This document shows, in pieces, positions 1-9,517 of a stretch of 64,000 bases of DNA; the first letter of the stretch is position 1; each line of letters opens with the position of its first letter. The translations under genes were made by a program, and so were the position numbers. The notes below the pieces were generated by a model, which had not been told where the DNA came from, did not search any database, and saw only the letters and a list, made by a program, of their open reading frames with translations. Source of the stretch: Shimia sp. Alg240-R146 (GTDB taxonomy: Bacteria; Pseudomonadota; Alphaproteobacteria; Rhodobacterales; Rhodobacteraceae); assembly GCF_947331465.1 (NCBI RefSeq), contig NZ_CAMZOK010000002.1:744001-808000 (forward strand). The letters are read 5' to 3'.

Positions 1-1
1 A

Positions 2-598
2 ACCACCAACCTCGCCGTTCTCTTGCGCGCGGGGGCATTGCCTGCCGAGCTGACCTTCCTTGAAGAACGCACCATCGGCCCGGAATTGGGTCAAGACAGC
101 ATCGAGGCCGGGCGCATCGCCTGTATCGTCGCATTCGTGGGCATTCTGGTCTTTATGTTCCTCAGCTATGGCACGTTTGGCCTCTTCGCCAATATCGCGC
201 TGATCATCAACGTGGGCATGATCTTTGGCCTGCTCAGCGTCATCGGCGCCACGCTGACGCTTCCGGGCATCGCTGGTATCGTGTTGACCATCGGTATGGC
301 GGTGGATGCCAACGTGCTGGTGTTTGAACGTATCCGCGAAGAGCTCAAGACCTCCAAAGGCCCGGCGCGGGCCATCGATCTTGGCTATGAAAAAGCGCTT
401 TCGGCCATTCTGGACGCCAATATCACCACATTCATCACCGCCGTGATCCTCTTTGCCGTGGGTTCCGGCCCAGTACGCGGCTTTGCCATCACGCTGGGGC
501 TCGGCATTATGACATCTGTCTTTACCGCGATCTTCGTGACGCGTTTGATGGTTGTCATCTGGTTTGAACGCCGCCGACCCAAGACAATCGAGGTTTGA
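2..598 (+). CDS. secD: Protein translocase subunit SecD (C-terminal part)
   Basis: Partial gene: the frame is open to the left edge of the window, so only the last 198 residues are present. SecD pairs with SecF in the inner membrane and uses the proton gradient to help pull exported proteins out of the SecYEG channel. The visible part is the C-terminal RND-type membrane domain, with several hydrophobic helices and the conserved signature [17 protein letters not shown], followed by a short basic tail. secF starts 4 nt after the stop, so the two are co-transcribed. Identification is firm; the N-terminal periplasmic part lies outside the window. Confidence 0.95.
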   Translation, partial: TTNLAVLLRAGALPAELTFLEERTIGPELGQDSIEAGRIACIVAFVGILVFMFLSYGTFGLFANIALIINVGMIFGLLSVIGATLTLPGIAGIVLTIGMAVDANVLVFERIREELKTSKGPARAIDLGYEKALSAILDANITTFITAVILFAVGSGPVRGFAITLGLGIMTSVFTAIFVTRLMVVIWFERRRPKTIEV

Positions 599-602
599 CC
601 CC

Positions 603-1571
603 ATGCGTTTGAGACTTGTTCCCCAGAATACCAAATGGGATTTCTTCTCCCGCCCTTTGCTGTGGCTTGGCATCTCCACTGCTCTGATGATTGCGGCGCT
701 TGTCAGCTTTTCCCTTCAGGGACTGAACCTTGGCATCGATTTCACCGGCGGCACGACCATCCGGACCGAAAGCGCGCAACCAGTTGTGGTCGCAGAATAT
801 CGCGAGGCTTTGACGCCGCTACAGCTGGGCGATGTGTCCATCGTCGAAGTGGATGATCTTAGTTTTACGGCTGATCAGAACGTCACAATCATTAAGTTTC
901 AGGCCCAAGCCGGCGAAGAGGCGGTGTCTGCCGATCTGATCCGTCAAGTGCAGGCGCAACTGCAGACAGTGGTGCCTGACATCAGCTTTGTGGCGGTGGA
1001 ATCCGTTGGCCCCGAAGTGTCGGGTGAGTTGATCACCAAGGCCGTTTTGGCCGTCACTTTGGCGATTGCAGCAGTGCTGATCTATATCTGGCTGCGCTTT
1101 GAATGGCAGTTCGCGCTTGGCGCGGTGGCGGCGCTGGTGCACGATGTGGTGCTCACCATCGGCGTGTTTTCCGAACTGCAGATCAAGTTTGACCTTGCCA
1201 TTATTGCCGCGCTTCTGACCATCGTGGGCTACTCGCTCAACGATACGGTGGTGGTGTTTGACCGCGTTCGGGAAAACCTGCGCAAATACAAAAAGATGGA
1301 GTTGAAAGAGGTGCTGAACATCTCGATCAACGAAACCCTGAGCCGGACGGTGATGACCTCGGTAACAACACTGTTGGCGTTGATTTCGCTCTACGTGCTG
1401 GGCGGCGACGTGATCCGTGGCTTTGTATTCGCGATGATCTGGGGCGTGATTGTGGGGACCTATTCCTCGGTCTTCATTGCATCAGCGGTTCTGCTGAAAC
1501 TGGGCGTCAAGCGCGATTGGTCCAAGCCAGACAACACATCCGGCAACCAGTTTTCCAACGTGGATGCCTGA
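603..1571 (+). CDS. secF: Protein translocase subunit SecF
   Basis: 322-residue inner-membrane partner of SecD in the Sec translocase accessory complex. It has an N-terminal membrane helix, a periplasmic segment containing the SecF motif GIDFTGGT, and a C-terminal block of about five helices with the signature SLNDTVVVFDRVREN. The open frame extends 51 nt upstream into secD, but the ATG at 603 gives the usual MRLRLVPxxT-type start and avoids an overlap. It lies 4 nt after secD, and its stop overlaps the start of the next gene by 8 nt, suggesting one transcript. Confidence 0.96.
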   Translation: MRLRLVPQNTKWDFFSRPLLWLGISTALMIAALVSFSLQGLNLGIDFTGGTTIRTESAQPVVVAEYREALTPLQLGDVSIVEVDDLSFTADQNVTIIKFQAQAGEEAVSADLIRQVQAQLQTVVPDISFVAVESVGPEVSGELITKAVLAVTLAIAAVLIYIWLRFEWQFALGAVAALVHDVVLTIGVFSELQIKFDLAIIAALLTIVGYSLNDTVVVFDRVRENLRKYKKMELKEVLNISINETLSRTVMTSVTTLLALISLYVLGGDVIRGFVFAMIWGVIVGTYSSVFIASAVLLKLGVKRDWSKPDNTSGNQFSNVDA

Positions 1572-2325
1572 ACTTCTGACCCAGGCGCTGGCCTTTGAGG
1601 GCCTTGCCTGGGTTGCTTTGGCTGCCTTTGTCGCGGGCGTTGTGCGCGGCTTTTCAGGATTTGGGACCGCTCTGATCTATCTGCCGGTGGCAGCACAGGT
1701 CATGCCGCCTGTGTGGGCCATTCTATCGCTTGCCGCGATGGATGTGCTGGCGCCAGCCCCCAACATTCCCGCCGCCGTACGCAATGGCCATCCCCGTGAT
1801 CTGGCGCGGTTGATGGGAGGGGTAGTTCTCGTTCTGCCGGTTGGGCTCTGGGTTCTGACATTGGTCGACCCTGCGGTGTTTCGCTATGCGGTGTCTTTTG
1901 TGACTTTGGCAATGCTCGCAGTCTTGCTGTTTGGGCTGCGCTACCGTGGCGCAATCACGCGACGAATGGTCTGGGGCATCGGGGGCGCGGGCGGATTTAT
2001 GGGCGGCGCGGCTGGAATGCCGGGGCCACCGGTGATCCTGTTTTACATGGCCAGCCCCCACGGCCCGTCCGTGGTGCGGGCCAACACAATGGCCTATTTG
2101 TTTTTCTATGACCTGCTGCTGATCGTGGTCCTGCTGTTGCTGGGGTGGTTTGAGGCTCTGCCCTTTGTGCTGGGCCTCGCCTTAGGCGTTCCGGCAATGG
2201 CGGGCAACTTGTTGGGGGCCGCGCTCTTCCATCCGGAGCGGGAGCGGCTATACCGAGGCGTGGCTTATACCGTTATCGCAGGCGCGGCGATTTCGGGCCT
2301 GCCGATCCTGAGCCATGGAGGGTAA
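1564..2325 (+). CDS. Sulfite exporter TauE/SafE family permease
   Basis: 253-residue, very hydrophobic protein with about eight predicted membrane helices, matching the TauE/SafE (DUF81) family of inner-membrane permeases. Family members move sulfite, sulfoacetate or other small organic anions, but substrate cannot be read from sequence. Typical family features are the N-terminal GVVRGFSGFG segment and the mid-protein glycine-rich GGFMGGAAGMPGPPVILFYM segment, a duplicated half-motif. The ATG overlaps the end of secF by 8 nt. The neighbours (secDF, Mth938 protein) do not point to a substrate. Confidence 0.88.
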   Translation: MPELLTQALAFEGLAWVALAAFVAGVVRGFSGFGTALIYLPVAAQVMPPVWAILSLAAMDVLAPAPNIPAAVRNGHPRDLARLMGGVVLVLPVGLWVLTLVDPAVFRYAVSFVTLAMLAVLLFGLRYRGAITRRMVWGIGGAGGFMGGAAGMPGPPVILFYMASPHGPSVVRANTMAYLFFYDLLLIVVLLLLGWFEALPFVLGLALGVPAMAGNLLGAALFHPERERLYRGVAYTVIAGAAISGLPILSHGG

Positions 2326-2328
2326 AAC

Positions 2329-2682
2329 ATGCAGATGAACGAAGTGCACTATGAGGACGCTGTACCAATCGACGGCTATGGTCCCGGCTTTTTCCGCATC
2401 AACGGCGAAGTGCTCAAAGGCGCGGCAATCATCACCACCACGGGCGCGCGGGGCTGGCAGGGCTATGACGACGTAGCAAGTGTTCTGGCTTTGGCAGGCG
2501 AGGTTGATTTTATCCTTTTGGGGACAGGCGCGGACATGGTTCCGGTCAACAAAGCGTTTCGCGACACAGTAGAGGCGGCCGGTATCGGTGTTGAGCCGAT
2601 GGCGTCACCTTCGGCGTGTCGCACCTACAACGTTTTGGTCAGCGAGGGCCGTCGCGTGGCGGCCGTGGTTTTCCCGGTCTGA
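2329..2682 (+). CDS. Mth938-like domain (DUF498) protein
   Basis: 117-residue soluble protein that fills a single Mth938-like domain, the fold shared with mitochondrial NDUFAF3, a complex I assembly factor. Visible family features are the IDGYGPGFFRINGE N-terminal segment, the LLGTGADMVPV loop and a C-terminal AACRTYNVL-like segment (here SACRTYNVLVSEGR). It starts 3 nt after the permease gene with a GAGGG ribosome-binding site and closes the secDF-led cluster. The same gene is commonly found next to secDF in alphaproteobacteria. The bacterial function is not established. Confidence 0.85.
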   Translation: MQMNEVHYEDAVPIDGYGPGFFRINGEVLKGAAIITTTGARGWQGYDDVASVLALAGEVDFILLGTGADMVPVNKAFRDTVEAAGIGVEPMASPSACRTYNVLVSEGRRVAAVVFPV

Positions 2683-2999
2683 TATTCCGCACCGAGCGCT
2701 CCCGCCCGGATGCAGCGGTTGAGCGTGGTTCAAGCACAGAGCTGGGGACTGTCAGGGGCGCGGCTCCTTCTTGGTCGTGCGGACCAATTCAACCCCGAGG
2801 CATTTTCGGATCAAACTGCACGGTCGGTTAATCGGCCTGTTTGCCGTTTTCGCCACCGATGTAATGCTGACGGGATACCGACGTGATACAGACCTCTGGT
2901 TTCATCATGTTTTCAGCGCGTTAAGACTTGATTCGCGACCAATGCGCCCGACGCGCCATTTTGCTTTTGTCATGGCCTTTGATGGGCTAAGTCAAAGAC
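2683..2999 (+). other. Intergenic stretch before ccmA
   Basis: 317 nt without a convincing gene. Short frames exist but have no family resemblance and no good start. The right end carries an inverted repeat (CTTTGA at 2977-2982 and TCAAAG at 2992-2997, 9-nt loop) that stops 2 nt before the ccmA start codon. The ccmA promoter is probably in the AT-richer part after about 2900, but I cannot assign -35 and -10 boxes with confidence. Confidence 0.5.
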
Positions 3000-3620
3000 A
3001 TGACTTTGACTGTCTCTGATTTGACCGTATCGCGTGGCGGCATTGCCGTGTTGGAAGGCGTGAGTTTTGAACTCGCACCGGGCCGTGCCTTGATCCTTCG
3101 TGGACCCAACGGGATCGGCAAGACCACATTGCTGCGAACAGTGGCAGGGCTGCAACCAGCGGTATCGGGCACTGTGACGGCGCCTGAAGAAAGCATCGCC
3201 TATGCCGCGCACAGCGACGGGCTTAAGGCGATGTTGTCGGTTGAAGAGAACCTGCGTTTTTGGGCCCAAGTCTTTGGTCAATCCAATATTGATACCGCCG
3301 TTCAAGCCTTTGATTTAACGGATCTTCTGGAGCGTCCTGCCGGAACTTTGTCGGCCGGTCAGAAACGGAGATTGGGGCTGGCGCGGTTGCTCGTGACCGG
3401 TCGGGCGATCTGGATTTTAGATGAGCCTACTGTGTCTTTGGACGCGCACTCGGTTGCCCGTTTCGCTGACGCTGTGCGACGCCATCTTGCGGATGGAGGC
3501 AGCACATTGATCGCCACCCATATCGATCTTGGGCTTGACGGCGATGAGCTGGATGTCGGGCCGTTCAAAGCCAGCGGATCCCGTCCTGATCCCAACGGAT
3601 TTGACGAGAGTTTCTTATGA
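3000..3620 (+). CDS. ccmA: Heme exporter ATP-binding protein CcmA
   Basis: 206-residue ABC-transporter ATPase of the system I cytochrome c maturation pathway. With CcmB it powers release of holo-CcmE (heme chaperone) from CcmCD. Walker [10 protein letters not shown] is at 35-43, the signature LSAGQ at 117-121, Walker B WILDEP at 138-143 and the switch histidine near 174. Length matches the family. The start at 3000 has no clear Shine-Dalgarno sequence; a small inverted repeat lies directly before it. ccmB overlaps its end by 4 nt (ATGA), as expected for a coupled ccmABCDG operon. Confidence 0.97.
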   Translation: MTLTVSDLTVSRGGIAVLEGVSFELAPGRALILRGPNGIGKTTLLRTVAGLQPAVSGTVTAPEESIAYAAHSDGLKAMLSVEENLRFWAQVFGQSNIDTAVQAFDLTDLLERPAGTLSAGQKRRLGLARLLVTGRAIWILDEPTVSLDAHSVARFADAVRRHLADGGSTLIATHIDLGLDGDELDVGPFKASGSRPDPNGFDESFL

Positions 3621-4273
3621 TTGCGCTGTTGACCCGCGATTTGAAGCTGGCGATCCGCGCCGGTGGCGGCTTTGGCCTTGGCCTCGCATTTTTCCTTATT
3701 GTCGTGATACTTGTGCCTTTCAGCGTTGGGCCGGAAAGTGGCCTTTTGTCGGACATTGCGCCCGGTGTTTTGTGGCTCGGGGCGTTGCTTGCCTGCCTGT
3801 TGTCGCTGGATCGCATTCTGGCGCTGGACTGGGAGGACGGGACGCTCGATCTGATGGCGACCTCACCATTGCCACTTGAAGGCGTCGTGACAATCAAAGC
3901 CCTCGCGCATTGGCTCACCACCGGCCTGCCACTGGTGATTGCTGCACCTCTTTTTGGACTGCTGCTCAACTTGCCACAGGCGGGCTATCCTTGGCTTGTT
4001 CTGTCACTGGCGATTGGCACGCCGGCGCTAAGCGTCGTTGGCACGTTTGGGGCGGCTTTGACGGTTGGCCTAAAGCGGGGTGGCCTGTTGTTGTCGTTGC
4101 TGGTGCTGCCGCTTTACGTTCCAACCTTGATCTTTGGCGCCGAACTGGCGCGGCGGGGCGCGGACGGGCAGGCCACCACCACACCGATGCTGATGTTGGC
4201 TGGGATCACATTTGGCGTGATCGCTTTGTTGCCCTTTGCGAGTGCCTTGGTTTTGCGTGTAAATCTACGGTAA
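3617..4273 (+). CDS. ccmB: Heme exporter membrane protein CcmB
   Basis: 218-residue integral membrane protein with six predicted helices, the permease half of the CcmAB complex in cytochrome c maturation. The N-terminus [18 protein letters not shown] and the central [24 protein letters not shown] segment are typical of CcmB. It overlaps ccmA by 4 nt and precedes ccmC by 90 nt, so it belongs to the ccmABCDG operon. Nothing unusual is visible. Confidence 0.96.
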   Translation: MIALLTRDLKLAIRAGGGFGLGLAFFLIVVILVPFSVGPESGLLSDIAPGVLWLGALLACLLSLDRILALDWEDGTLDLMATSPLPLEGVVTIKALAHWLTTGLPLVIAAPLFGLLLNLPQAGYPWLVLSLAIGTPALSVVGTFGAALTVGLKRGGLLLSLLVLPLYVPTLIFGAELARRGADGQATTTPMLMLAGITFGVIALLPFASALVLRVNLR

Positions 4274-4363
4274 TCAGGTAAAGATTAATCGAAATCAAAG
4301 TCGCCAGCCGCGAATTCGGCAAAGTAGGGCGCGGCGAAAAAGTTAGACAGGTAGGACACACCC

Positions 4364-5116
4364 ATGGCTTCGATTTGGGAATATGCCAATCCGGTAAAAT
4401 TCAGCAAAACGGCGAGCACCGTTTTGCCTTGGGTGAGCGTTTTGGCTGCGGTCACATTGGCCGTCGGCTTGGTGTGGGGGTTTTTCTTTACACCCGATGA
4501 CTTTCGCCAAGGCTCCACCGTCAAGATCATCTATATCCACGTACCTTCTGCGATGATGGCGATCAACATCTGGGCGATGATGCTGGTGACGTCGCTGATC
4601 TGGCTAATCCGCCGCCACCATGTGTCGGTATTGGCCGCCAAAGGTGCGGCGAGCGTTGGAGTGGTTATGACCTTGATCGCTCTGATCACCGGAGCTGTCT
4701 GGGGTCAACCGATGTGGGGGACTTGGTGGGTCTGGGATCCGCGACTTACGTCATTCCTGATCCTTTTTCTGTTTTACCTCGGATACTTGGCGTTGTGGGA
4801 GGCGATTGATGATCCTGACACCGCCGCGGATCTGACTTCGGTTTTGTGCATCGTTGGTTCGGTCTTTGCAATGCTCAGTCGCTATGCGGTGAACTTCTGG
4901 AATCAGGGGCTGCATCAAGGCGCATCAGTGATGCGTGCCGGTGCTGTGACCGGGACTGATACCGAAGAGAAAGTCTCCAACATCTTCTTTTATCCGCTGC
5001 TGCTTTGCATCATCGGGTTTGTTCTTTTGTTTGTGGCGCTGGTGTTCCTGCGCACGCGGACAGAAATTCACAAGCGTCGCACGTCGGCGCTCTTGGCACG
5101 GGAGCGTCTGAGCTGA
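4364..5116 (+). CDS. ccmC: Heme handling protein CcmC
   Basis: 250-residue inner-membrane protein of the heme-handling family. It loads heme onto the histidine of CcmE. The tryptophan-rich WWD motif is seen as GTWWVWDPRLTS in a periplasmic loop, flanked by six membrane helices; His residues in YIHVPSAMMAIN and in VNFWNQGLHQG are the probable axial heme ligands of the family. A ribosome-binding site (AGGTAGGA) precedes the ATG. The stop codon overlaps the ccmD start by one base (TGATG), indicating translational coupling. Confidence 0.97.
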   Translation: MASIWEYANPVKFSKTASTVLPWVSVLAAVTLAVGLVWGFFFTPDDFRQGSTVKIIYIHVPSAMMAINIWAMMLVTSLIWLIRRHHVSVLAAKGAASVGVVMTLIALITGAVWGQPMWGTWWVWDPRLTSFLILFLFYLGYLALWEAIDDPDTAADLTSVLCIVGSVFAMLSRYAVNFWNQGLHQGASVMRAGAVTGTDTEEKVSNIFFYPLLLCIIGFVLLFVALVFLRTRTEIHKRRTSALLARERLS

Positions 5117-5268
5117 TGCCTGAGCTTGGGAAATATGCGACCGAAGTCCTGACGGCTTACGGTGTTTCAATTGTTTTGACGACAGTGTTGGTTCTGGCCA
5201 GCATCCGTGCGGCCCGTAAGGCGCGCAAGGACTTGGAAGCAGCGGAGGCACGGCGCGATGAGCGATGA
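5116..5268 (+). CDS. ccmD: Heme exporter protein CcmD
   Basis: 50-residue protein with one membrane helix (about residues 14-30) followed by a basic, charged cytoplasmic tail, the usual layout for CcmD. CcmD binds CcmC and CcmE and is required to release holo-CcmE. I set the start at the ATG that overlaps the ccmC stop; the longer open frame upstream lies inside ccmC. Its end overlaps ccmG by 11 nt. Confidence 0.92.
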   Translation: MPELGKYATEVLTAYGVSIVLTTVLVLASIRAARKARKDLEAAEARRDER

Positions 5269-5824
5269 CGTGACCGAGGATGGCACCAAGAAAAAAGGTG
5301 TGTCGTTTCTGATGCTTTTGCCGCCGATCCTTTTTGGTGGGTTGGCGCTTTTGTTTCTGTTGGGAATGAACCGCGAGAACCCTGATGAACTTCCGAGCGC
5401 GCTGGTTGGGCGACCGGCTCCAGCTATCGAAGTCTCTCAGTTTTCAGATATGCAGGAAGTCACGGACGCGGATTTGCGTGGCGGTGGCCTAAAGCTTGTG
5501 AATTTTTGGGCCAGCTGGTGTGGCCCGTGTCGCGTCGAGCACCCGAACTTGATGGCGCTCAAGGCCGAAGGCGTTGAAATCATTGGCGTGAACTACAAGG
5601 ATCAGCCTGCCAACGCCGTGCGGTTCTTGTCAGAACTTGGCGATCCCTATGCCAAAGGCGGTGCAGACACCACAGGCCGTATGGCGCTTAACTGGGGGGT
5701 CTATGGTGTGCCAGAAACCTATCTGATTGACGGCGAAGGTAAGGTGGTTTTGCGTATCGCCGGGCCGGTGACCCAGCGCGAGATCGACGAACGCCTTGGT
5801 CCTGCGATGGAAAAGCTGCGCTAA
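5258..5824 (+). CDS. ccmG: Thiol:disulfide interchange protein CcmG (DsbE)
   Basis: 188-residue membrane-anchored periplasmic thioredoxin. It keeps apocytochrome c (or CcmH) cysteines reduced before heme ligation. An N-terminal helix (about 15-36) anchors it, followed by a thioredoxin domain with active site WASWCGPC at 84-91 (Cys88, Cys91) and the family GVYGVPETYLID segment with cis-proline. The start chosen at 5258 overlaps ccmD by 11 nt; the longer upstream frame is inside ccmD. It is the last gene of the ccmABCDG run. Confidence 0.96.
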   Translation: MSDDVTEDGTKKKGVSFLMLLPPILFGGLALLFLLGMNRENPDELPSALVGRPAPAIEVSQFSDMQEVTDADLRGGGLKLVNFWASWCGPCRVEHPNLMALKAEGVEIIGVNYKDQPANAVRFLSELGDPYAKGGADTTGRMALNWGVYGVPETYLIDGEGKVVLRIAGPVTQREIDERLGPAMEKLR

Positions 5825-5914
5825 ACGTTCTGTTTGCGGCACAGGCTGACTCTGCTTGAGCTTCCTTTTGCGGGCAAAGCCATTACTCTTGTGGCATCTG
5901 CAAGGGAGAGGCCG

Positions 5915-6742
5915 ATGGAAATTCACCCCCTGACGGGCAACTTAGGCGCTGAGATTTTTGGCGCCGACATCAAAGACGCTGCACAGTTTGACGAAATCAA
6001 ACGTGCGTTTGCTCAATACTCGGTCATCACATTGCGGGGCCAAAACATCACGCCGGAGGATCATCTGGCATTTGCGCGGCGCTGGGGAGACATCAACGTC
6101 AATCGGTTTTTCAAAGCGTTGGACGGTCATCCCGAGGTTGCCATTGTGTTGAAAGAAGCCGACCAAACCGGCGCGATCGGAGAAGTGTGGCACACCGATC
6201 ATGCTTATGATCAAGTTCCGGCATTGGGCTCAATCCTGCACGCAATCGAAACACCGTCCTATGGCGGAGACACAGCGTTTTGCGCGATGGGCGCGGCTTA
6301 TGATGCCCTGTCCGACCGGTTCAAACAGCTGCTGAGTGGCCTGAGTGCCTGGCATTCATCGAGACACGTGTTTGGGGCGAGGCAATCAGAATCAGAGGCG
6401 TCGCAAACCGGGCGTGTGGGCAATGCTGACAAGGCCACTCAGGACGCTCTGCATCCGGTTGTGATCAGACATCCTTTGTCAGGTCGGTTAGGGCTTTTTG
6501 TGAACCCGCAGTTTACGACTCGAGTTGACGGTCTGTCGCCAGAGGAATCCGACGCTATTTTGAACATGCTCTATGTGCATTGTCAGAAGCCGGAGTTTCA
6601 GTGTCGGGTGAGTTGGAAGGCTGGCGACGTGACCATGTGGGACAACCGTGCGACGTGGCACAAGGCCATCAATGACTACCATGGGCATCGACGCTACATG
6701 CACCGTGTGACGGTCGAGGGTGTGCCTCTCACCGCTGCATAA
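5915..6742 (+). CDS. TauD/TfdA family Fe(II)/2-oxoglutarate dioxygenase
   Basis: 275-residue protein of the TauD/TfdA family, non-heme iron enzymes that use 2-oxoglutarate and O2 to hydroxylate small substrates such as taurine or phenoxyacetates. The iron-binding facial triad is visible: His93-x-Asp95 in VWHTDHAY and the distal His249 in MWDNRATWHKA, with an arginine near 264 for 2-oxoglutarate. Start chosen at MEIHPLTGNLGAEI with the ribosome-binding site AAGGGAGAG. Substrate is not predictable; the gene stands alone after ccmG. It could be a taurine dioxygenase, but no tau transport genes are nearby. Confidence 0.9.
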   Translation: MEIHPLTGNLGAEIFGADIKDAAQFDEIKRAFAQYSVITLRGQNITPEDHLAFARRWGDINVNRFFKALDGHPEVAIVLKEADQTGAIGEVWHTDHAYDQVPALGSILHAIETPSYGGDTAFCAMGAAYDALSDRFKQLLSGLSAWHSSRHVFGARQSESEASQTGRVGNADKATQDALHPVVIRHPLSGRLGLFVNPQFTTRVDGLSPEESDAILNMLYVHCQKPEFQCRVSWKAGDVTMWDNRATWHKAINDYHGHRRYMHRVTVEGVPLTAA

Positions 6743-6816
6743 ACGCGTGTCTCAACAGATTCAAAGACCCTGAGAAGCAAGTTCAGGGCCCTATGTGTTT
6801 GCAACACTCGCTGGGA

Positions 6817-9504
6817 TTACGCCTTTGCGAGATTTCTCAGCACATAGTGCAGCACGCCGCCATGTTCGACGTATTCAATTTCCGGCGCAGTATCGATCCG
6901 ACATTTCAACGTGATGGTTTTGGAGCTGCCGTCGGCAAAAGTGATCACACAAGGCACGTCTTGCAACGGCTCGACACTGTCGAGTCCGGTAATACTCACC
7001 ACTTCGTCACCGGTGAGACCCAGTGTTTTGCGCGTGTCGCCATTTGTGAACTCAAGCGGGATCACGCCCATCCCAACCAAATTGGAGCGGTGAATGCGTT
7101 CAAAGCTCTCGGCAATCACGGCCTTGATGCCCAACAGCGCGGTGCCTTTTGCCGCCCAGTCCCGAGACGAGCCCGCGCCGTACTGAGCGCCGCCAAAGAC
7201 GACCAAAGGCGTACCGTGGGCTTGATAGGCCATAGAGGCGTCAAAAACCGATGCCTGCTGACCATCAGGCCCTTTGGTGAAACCGCCCTCCACGCCGTCC
7301 AACATTTCGTTCTTGATGCGAATGTTGGCAAAAGTGCCCCGCATCATGATCTCGTGATTGCCGCGGCGTGATCCATAAGAGTTGAAGTCCCGCGGTGCCA
7401 CTTGCCGGTCGACAAGATACTGACCTGCAGGCGAGGACTGAGCAAACGAGCCGGCGGGAGAGATGTGGTCCGTCGTGATCATATCGCCGAGCATCAAAAG
7501 AACCTTAGCGCCCGTGACGTTTTCGATAGTGCCCGGCTCCGGCCCCATGTCCTGAAAATATGGCGGGTTTTGGATATAGGTAGAGGTGGCGGGCCAATCA
7601 TAGGTTTCCTGATCCGGCACACTCACGCCGCGCCACTTCTCGTCACCTTTGAAGACATCGGCGTATTTGCTTTGAAACGCCTCTCGGGTGACGGTTTTCT
7701 GAACCAAATCAGCGACTTCCTGAGCGTCCGGCCAGATGTCTTTGAGATAAACGTCGTTCCCGTCCTTATCCTGACCCAGTGGATCAGATGAAAGGTCGAT
7801 GTCCATTGTGCCTGCGATGGCATAGGCAACGACCAAAGGCGGTGATGCCAGATAGTTGGCGCGCACATCGGGGCTGATGCGTCCTTCAAAATTGCGGTTG
7901 CCAGACAGGACCGACGTGGCCACCAAATCACCCTCGGCAATCGCGTCGCTGATTTCTTTTTGGATCGGGCCTGAGTTGCCGATGCAGGTCGTGCAGCCAT
8001 AGCCAACGAGGTTGAAGCCGAGCGCATCCAGATCATCCTGCAGCTCTGCAGCCTCCAGATAGGCGGACACAACCTGTGAACCTGGCGCAAGCGAGGTTTT
8101 GACCCATGGCTTTCGGTTGAGGCCCAAGGCAGCCGCCTTGCGTGCCACCAAACCAGCTCCGATCATAACATAGGGGTTGGAGGTGTTGGTGCAGGAGGTG
8201 ATCGAGGCGATCACCACTTTGCCGCTCTGCATCGTGTAATCTTCGCCAGCAACAGCCGTTTCTTTGTCCAAAGGTCGCTTGAAGGTCTCTTTCATTACGC
8301 GGTGAAAGGCGGTTTTTCCCTCACTCAAGGCAATGAAATCCTGCGGGCGTTTGGGACCGGAAATGGCGGGCACGATGGTGGCCATATCCAGATGCAGCCT
8401 GTCGGTATAAATCGGCGCGTAATTTTCGTCGCGCCACAGGCCATTTTCCTTGGCATAGGCCTCAACCAACGCGATCCGGTCTTCATCCCGACCAGTGTTG
8501 TGCATGTAGCGCAGGGTTTCGCCATCAATCGGGAAAAACCCGCAGGTCGCACCATATTCCGGCGCCATATTCGCAATGGTGGCCCGATCCGCCAAAGGCA
8601 GTCGGTCCAGCCCGTCGCCATAGAACTCCACAAATTTGCCAACCACGCCTTTGGCGCGCAGCATTTCAACAACTTTCAACACCAGATCGGTGCCGGTGGT
8701 GCCTTCGACCATAGTCCCGGTCAACTCAAAGCCGATCACTTCCGGGATTAGCATTGAAATCGGTTGACCCAACATTGCGGCCTCCGCTTCGATGCCGCCA
8801 ACGCCCCAGCCCAATACGGCCGCACCGTTGACCATTGTGGTGTGGCTGTCGGTGCCAACAAGCGTGTCGGGATAGGCCACGTCTTCGCCACTTTGGTCCG
8901 TGTCGCTCCAGACGGTTTGGGCCAGGTATTCCAAATTGACCTGATGACAAATGCCGGTGCCGGGTGGCACCACGCGGAAATTTTCAAACGCGGTTTGCCC
9001 CCATTTCAGAAAGGTATAGCGTTCAAGATTGCGTTCATATTCCCGGTCCACATTCATCTGAAAGGCACGGGGGTTGCCAAATTCGTCAATCATAACAGAG
9101 TGATCAATCACAAGATCCACCGGCACTTGCGGATTGATCTTCGCCGCGGACCCGCCAAGGGCGACGATCCCGTCTCGCATTGCCGCCAGATCTACCACCG
9201 CCGGCACACCCGTAAAATCCTGCATCAGTACTCTGGCAGGGCGATAGGCGATTTCACGCGGGTTCTTACCACCTTGCTCCGCCCATTTACCAAAAGCAGC
9301 AATATCGTCGGTGGATACTGAAAATCCGCCGTCTTCAAACCGCAAAAGGTTCTCCAATACGACTTTTAGCGCGGCCGGCAAGCGTGAGAAATCGCCATAG
9401 CCTGCCTTTTGAGCGGCCGGAATCGAATAGAAGGCCAAGGATTTCCCGTTAACAGAAAGCGACTTGCGCGCCTTTGCTGTGTCTATTCCAACTGTGATGG
9501 GCAT
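6817..9504 (-). CDS. acnA: Aconitate hydratase AcnA
   Basis: 895-residue aconitase of the AcnA/IRP1 type, catalysing citrate-isocitrate interconversion in the TCA cycle. The three [4Fe-4S] ligands are visible: Cys438 in ITSCTNTSNP, and Cys504 and Cys507 in YGCTTCIGN. The swivel domain at the C-terminus has GAGSSRDWAAKGT. The open frame runs 38 codons further upstream, but the start at 9504 gives MPITVGIDTAKARKSLSV, the usual family N-terminus, with a GGAG ribosome-binding site. A 15-nt tandem repeat lies just upstream of that site. It is divergent from the DUF1223 gene. Confidence 0.97.
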   Translation of the reverse strand: MPITVGIDTAKARKSLSVNGKSLAFYSIPAAQKAGYGDFSRLPAALKVVLENLLRFEDGGFSVSTDDIAAFGKWAEQGGKNPREIAYRPARVLMQDFTGVPAVVDLAAMRDGIVALGGSAAKINPQVPVDLVIDHSVMIDEFGNPRAFQMNVDREYERNLERYTFLKWGQTAFENFRVVPPGTGICHQVNLEYLAQTVWSDTDQSGEDVAYPDTLVGTDSHTTMVNGAAVLGWGVGGIEAEAAMLGQPISMLIPEVIGFELTGTMVEGTTGTDLVLKVVEMLRAKGVVGKFVEFYGDGLDRLPLADRATIANMAPEYGATCGFFPIDGETLRYMHNTGRDEDRIALVEAYAKENGLWRDENYAPIYTDRLHLDMATIVPAISGPKRPQDFIALSEGKTAFHRVMKETFKRPLDKETAVAGEDYTMQSGKVVIASITSCTNTSNPYVMIGAGLVARKAAALGLNRKPWVKTSLAPGSQVVSAYLEAAELQDDLDALGFNLVGYGCTTCIGNSGPIQKEISDAIAEGDLVATSVLSGNRNFEGRISPDVRANYLASPPLVVAYAIAGTMDIDLSSDPLGQDKDGNDVYLKDIWPDAQEVADLVQKTVTREAFQSKYADVFKGDEKWRGVSVPDQETYDWPATSTYIQNPPYFQDMGPEPGTIENVTGAKVLLMLGDMITTDHISPAGSFAQSSPAGQYLVDRQVAPRDFNSYGSRRGNHEIMMRGTFANIRIKNEMLDGVEGGFTKGPDGQQASVFDASMAYQAHGTPLVVFGGAQYGAGSSRDWAAKGTALLGIKAVIAESFERIHRSNLVGMGVIPLEFTNGDTRKTLGLTGDEVVSITGLDSVEPLQDVPCVITFADGSSKTITLKCRIDTAPEIEYVEHGGVLHYVLRNLAKA

Positions 9505-9517
9505 GTGCGGCTCCATT

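Noticed and set aside
2978-2995. Possible FNR box (TTGA..TCAA) before ccmA
   Set aside because: The spacing between half-sites is three nucleotides too long for TTGAT-N4-ATCAA.
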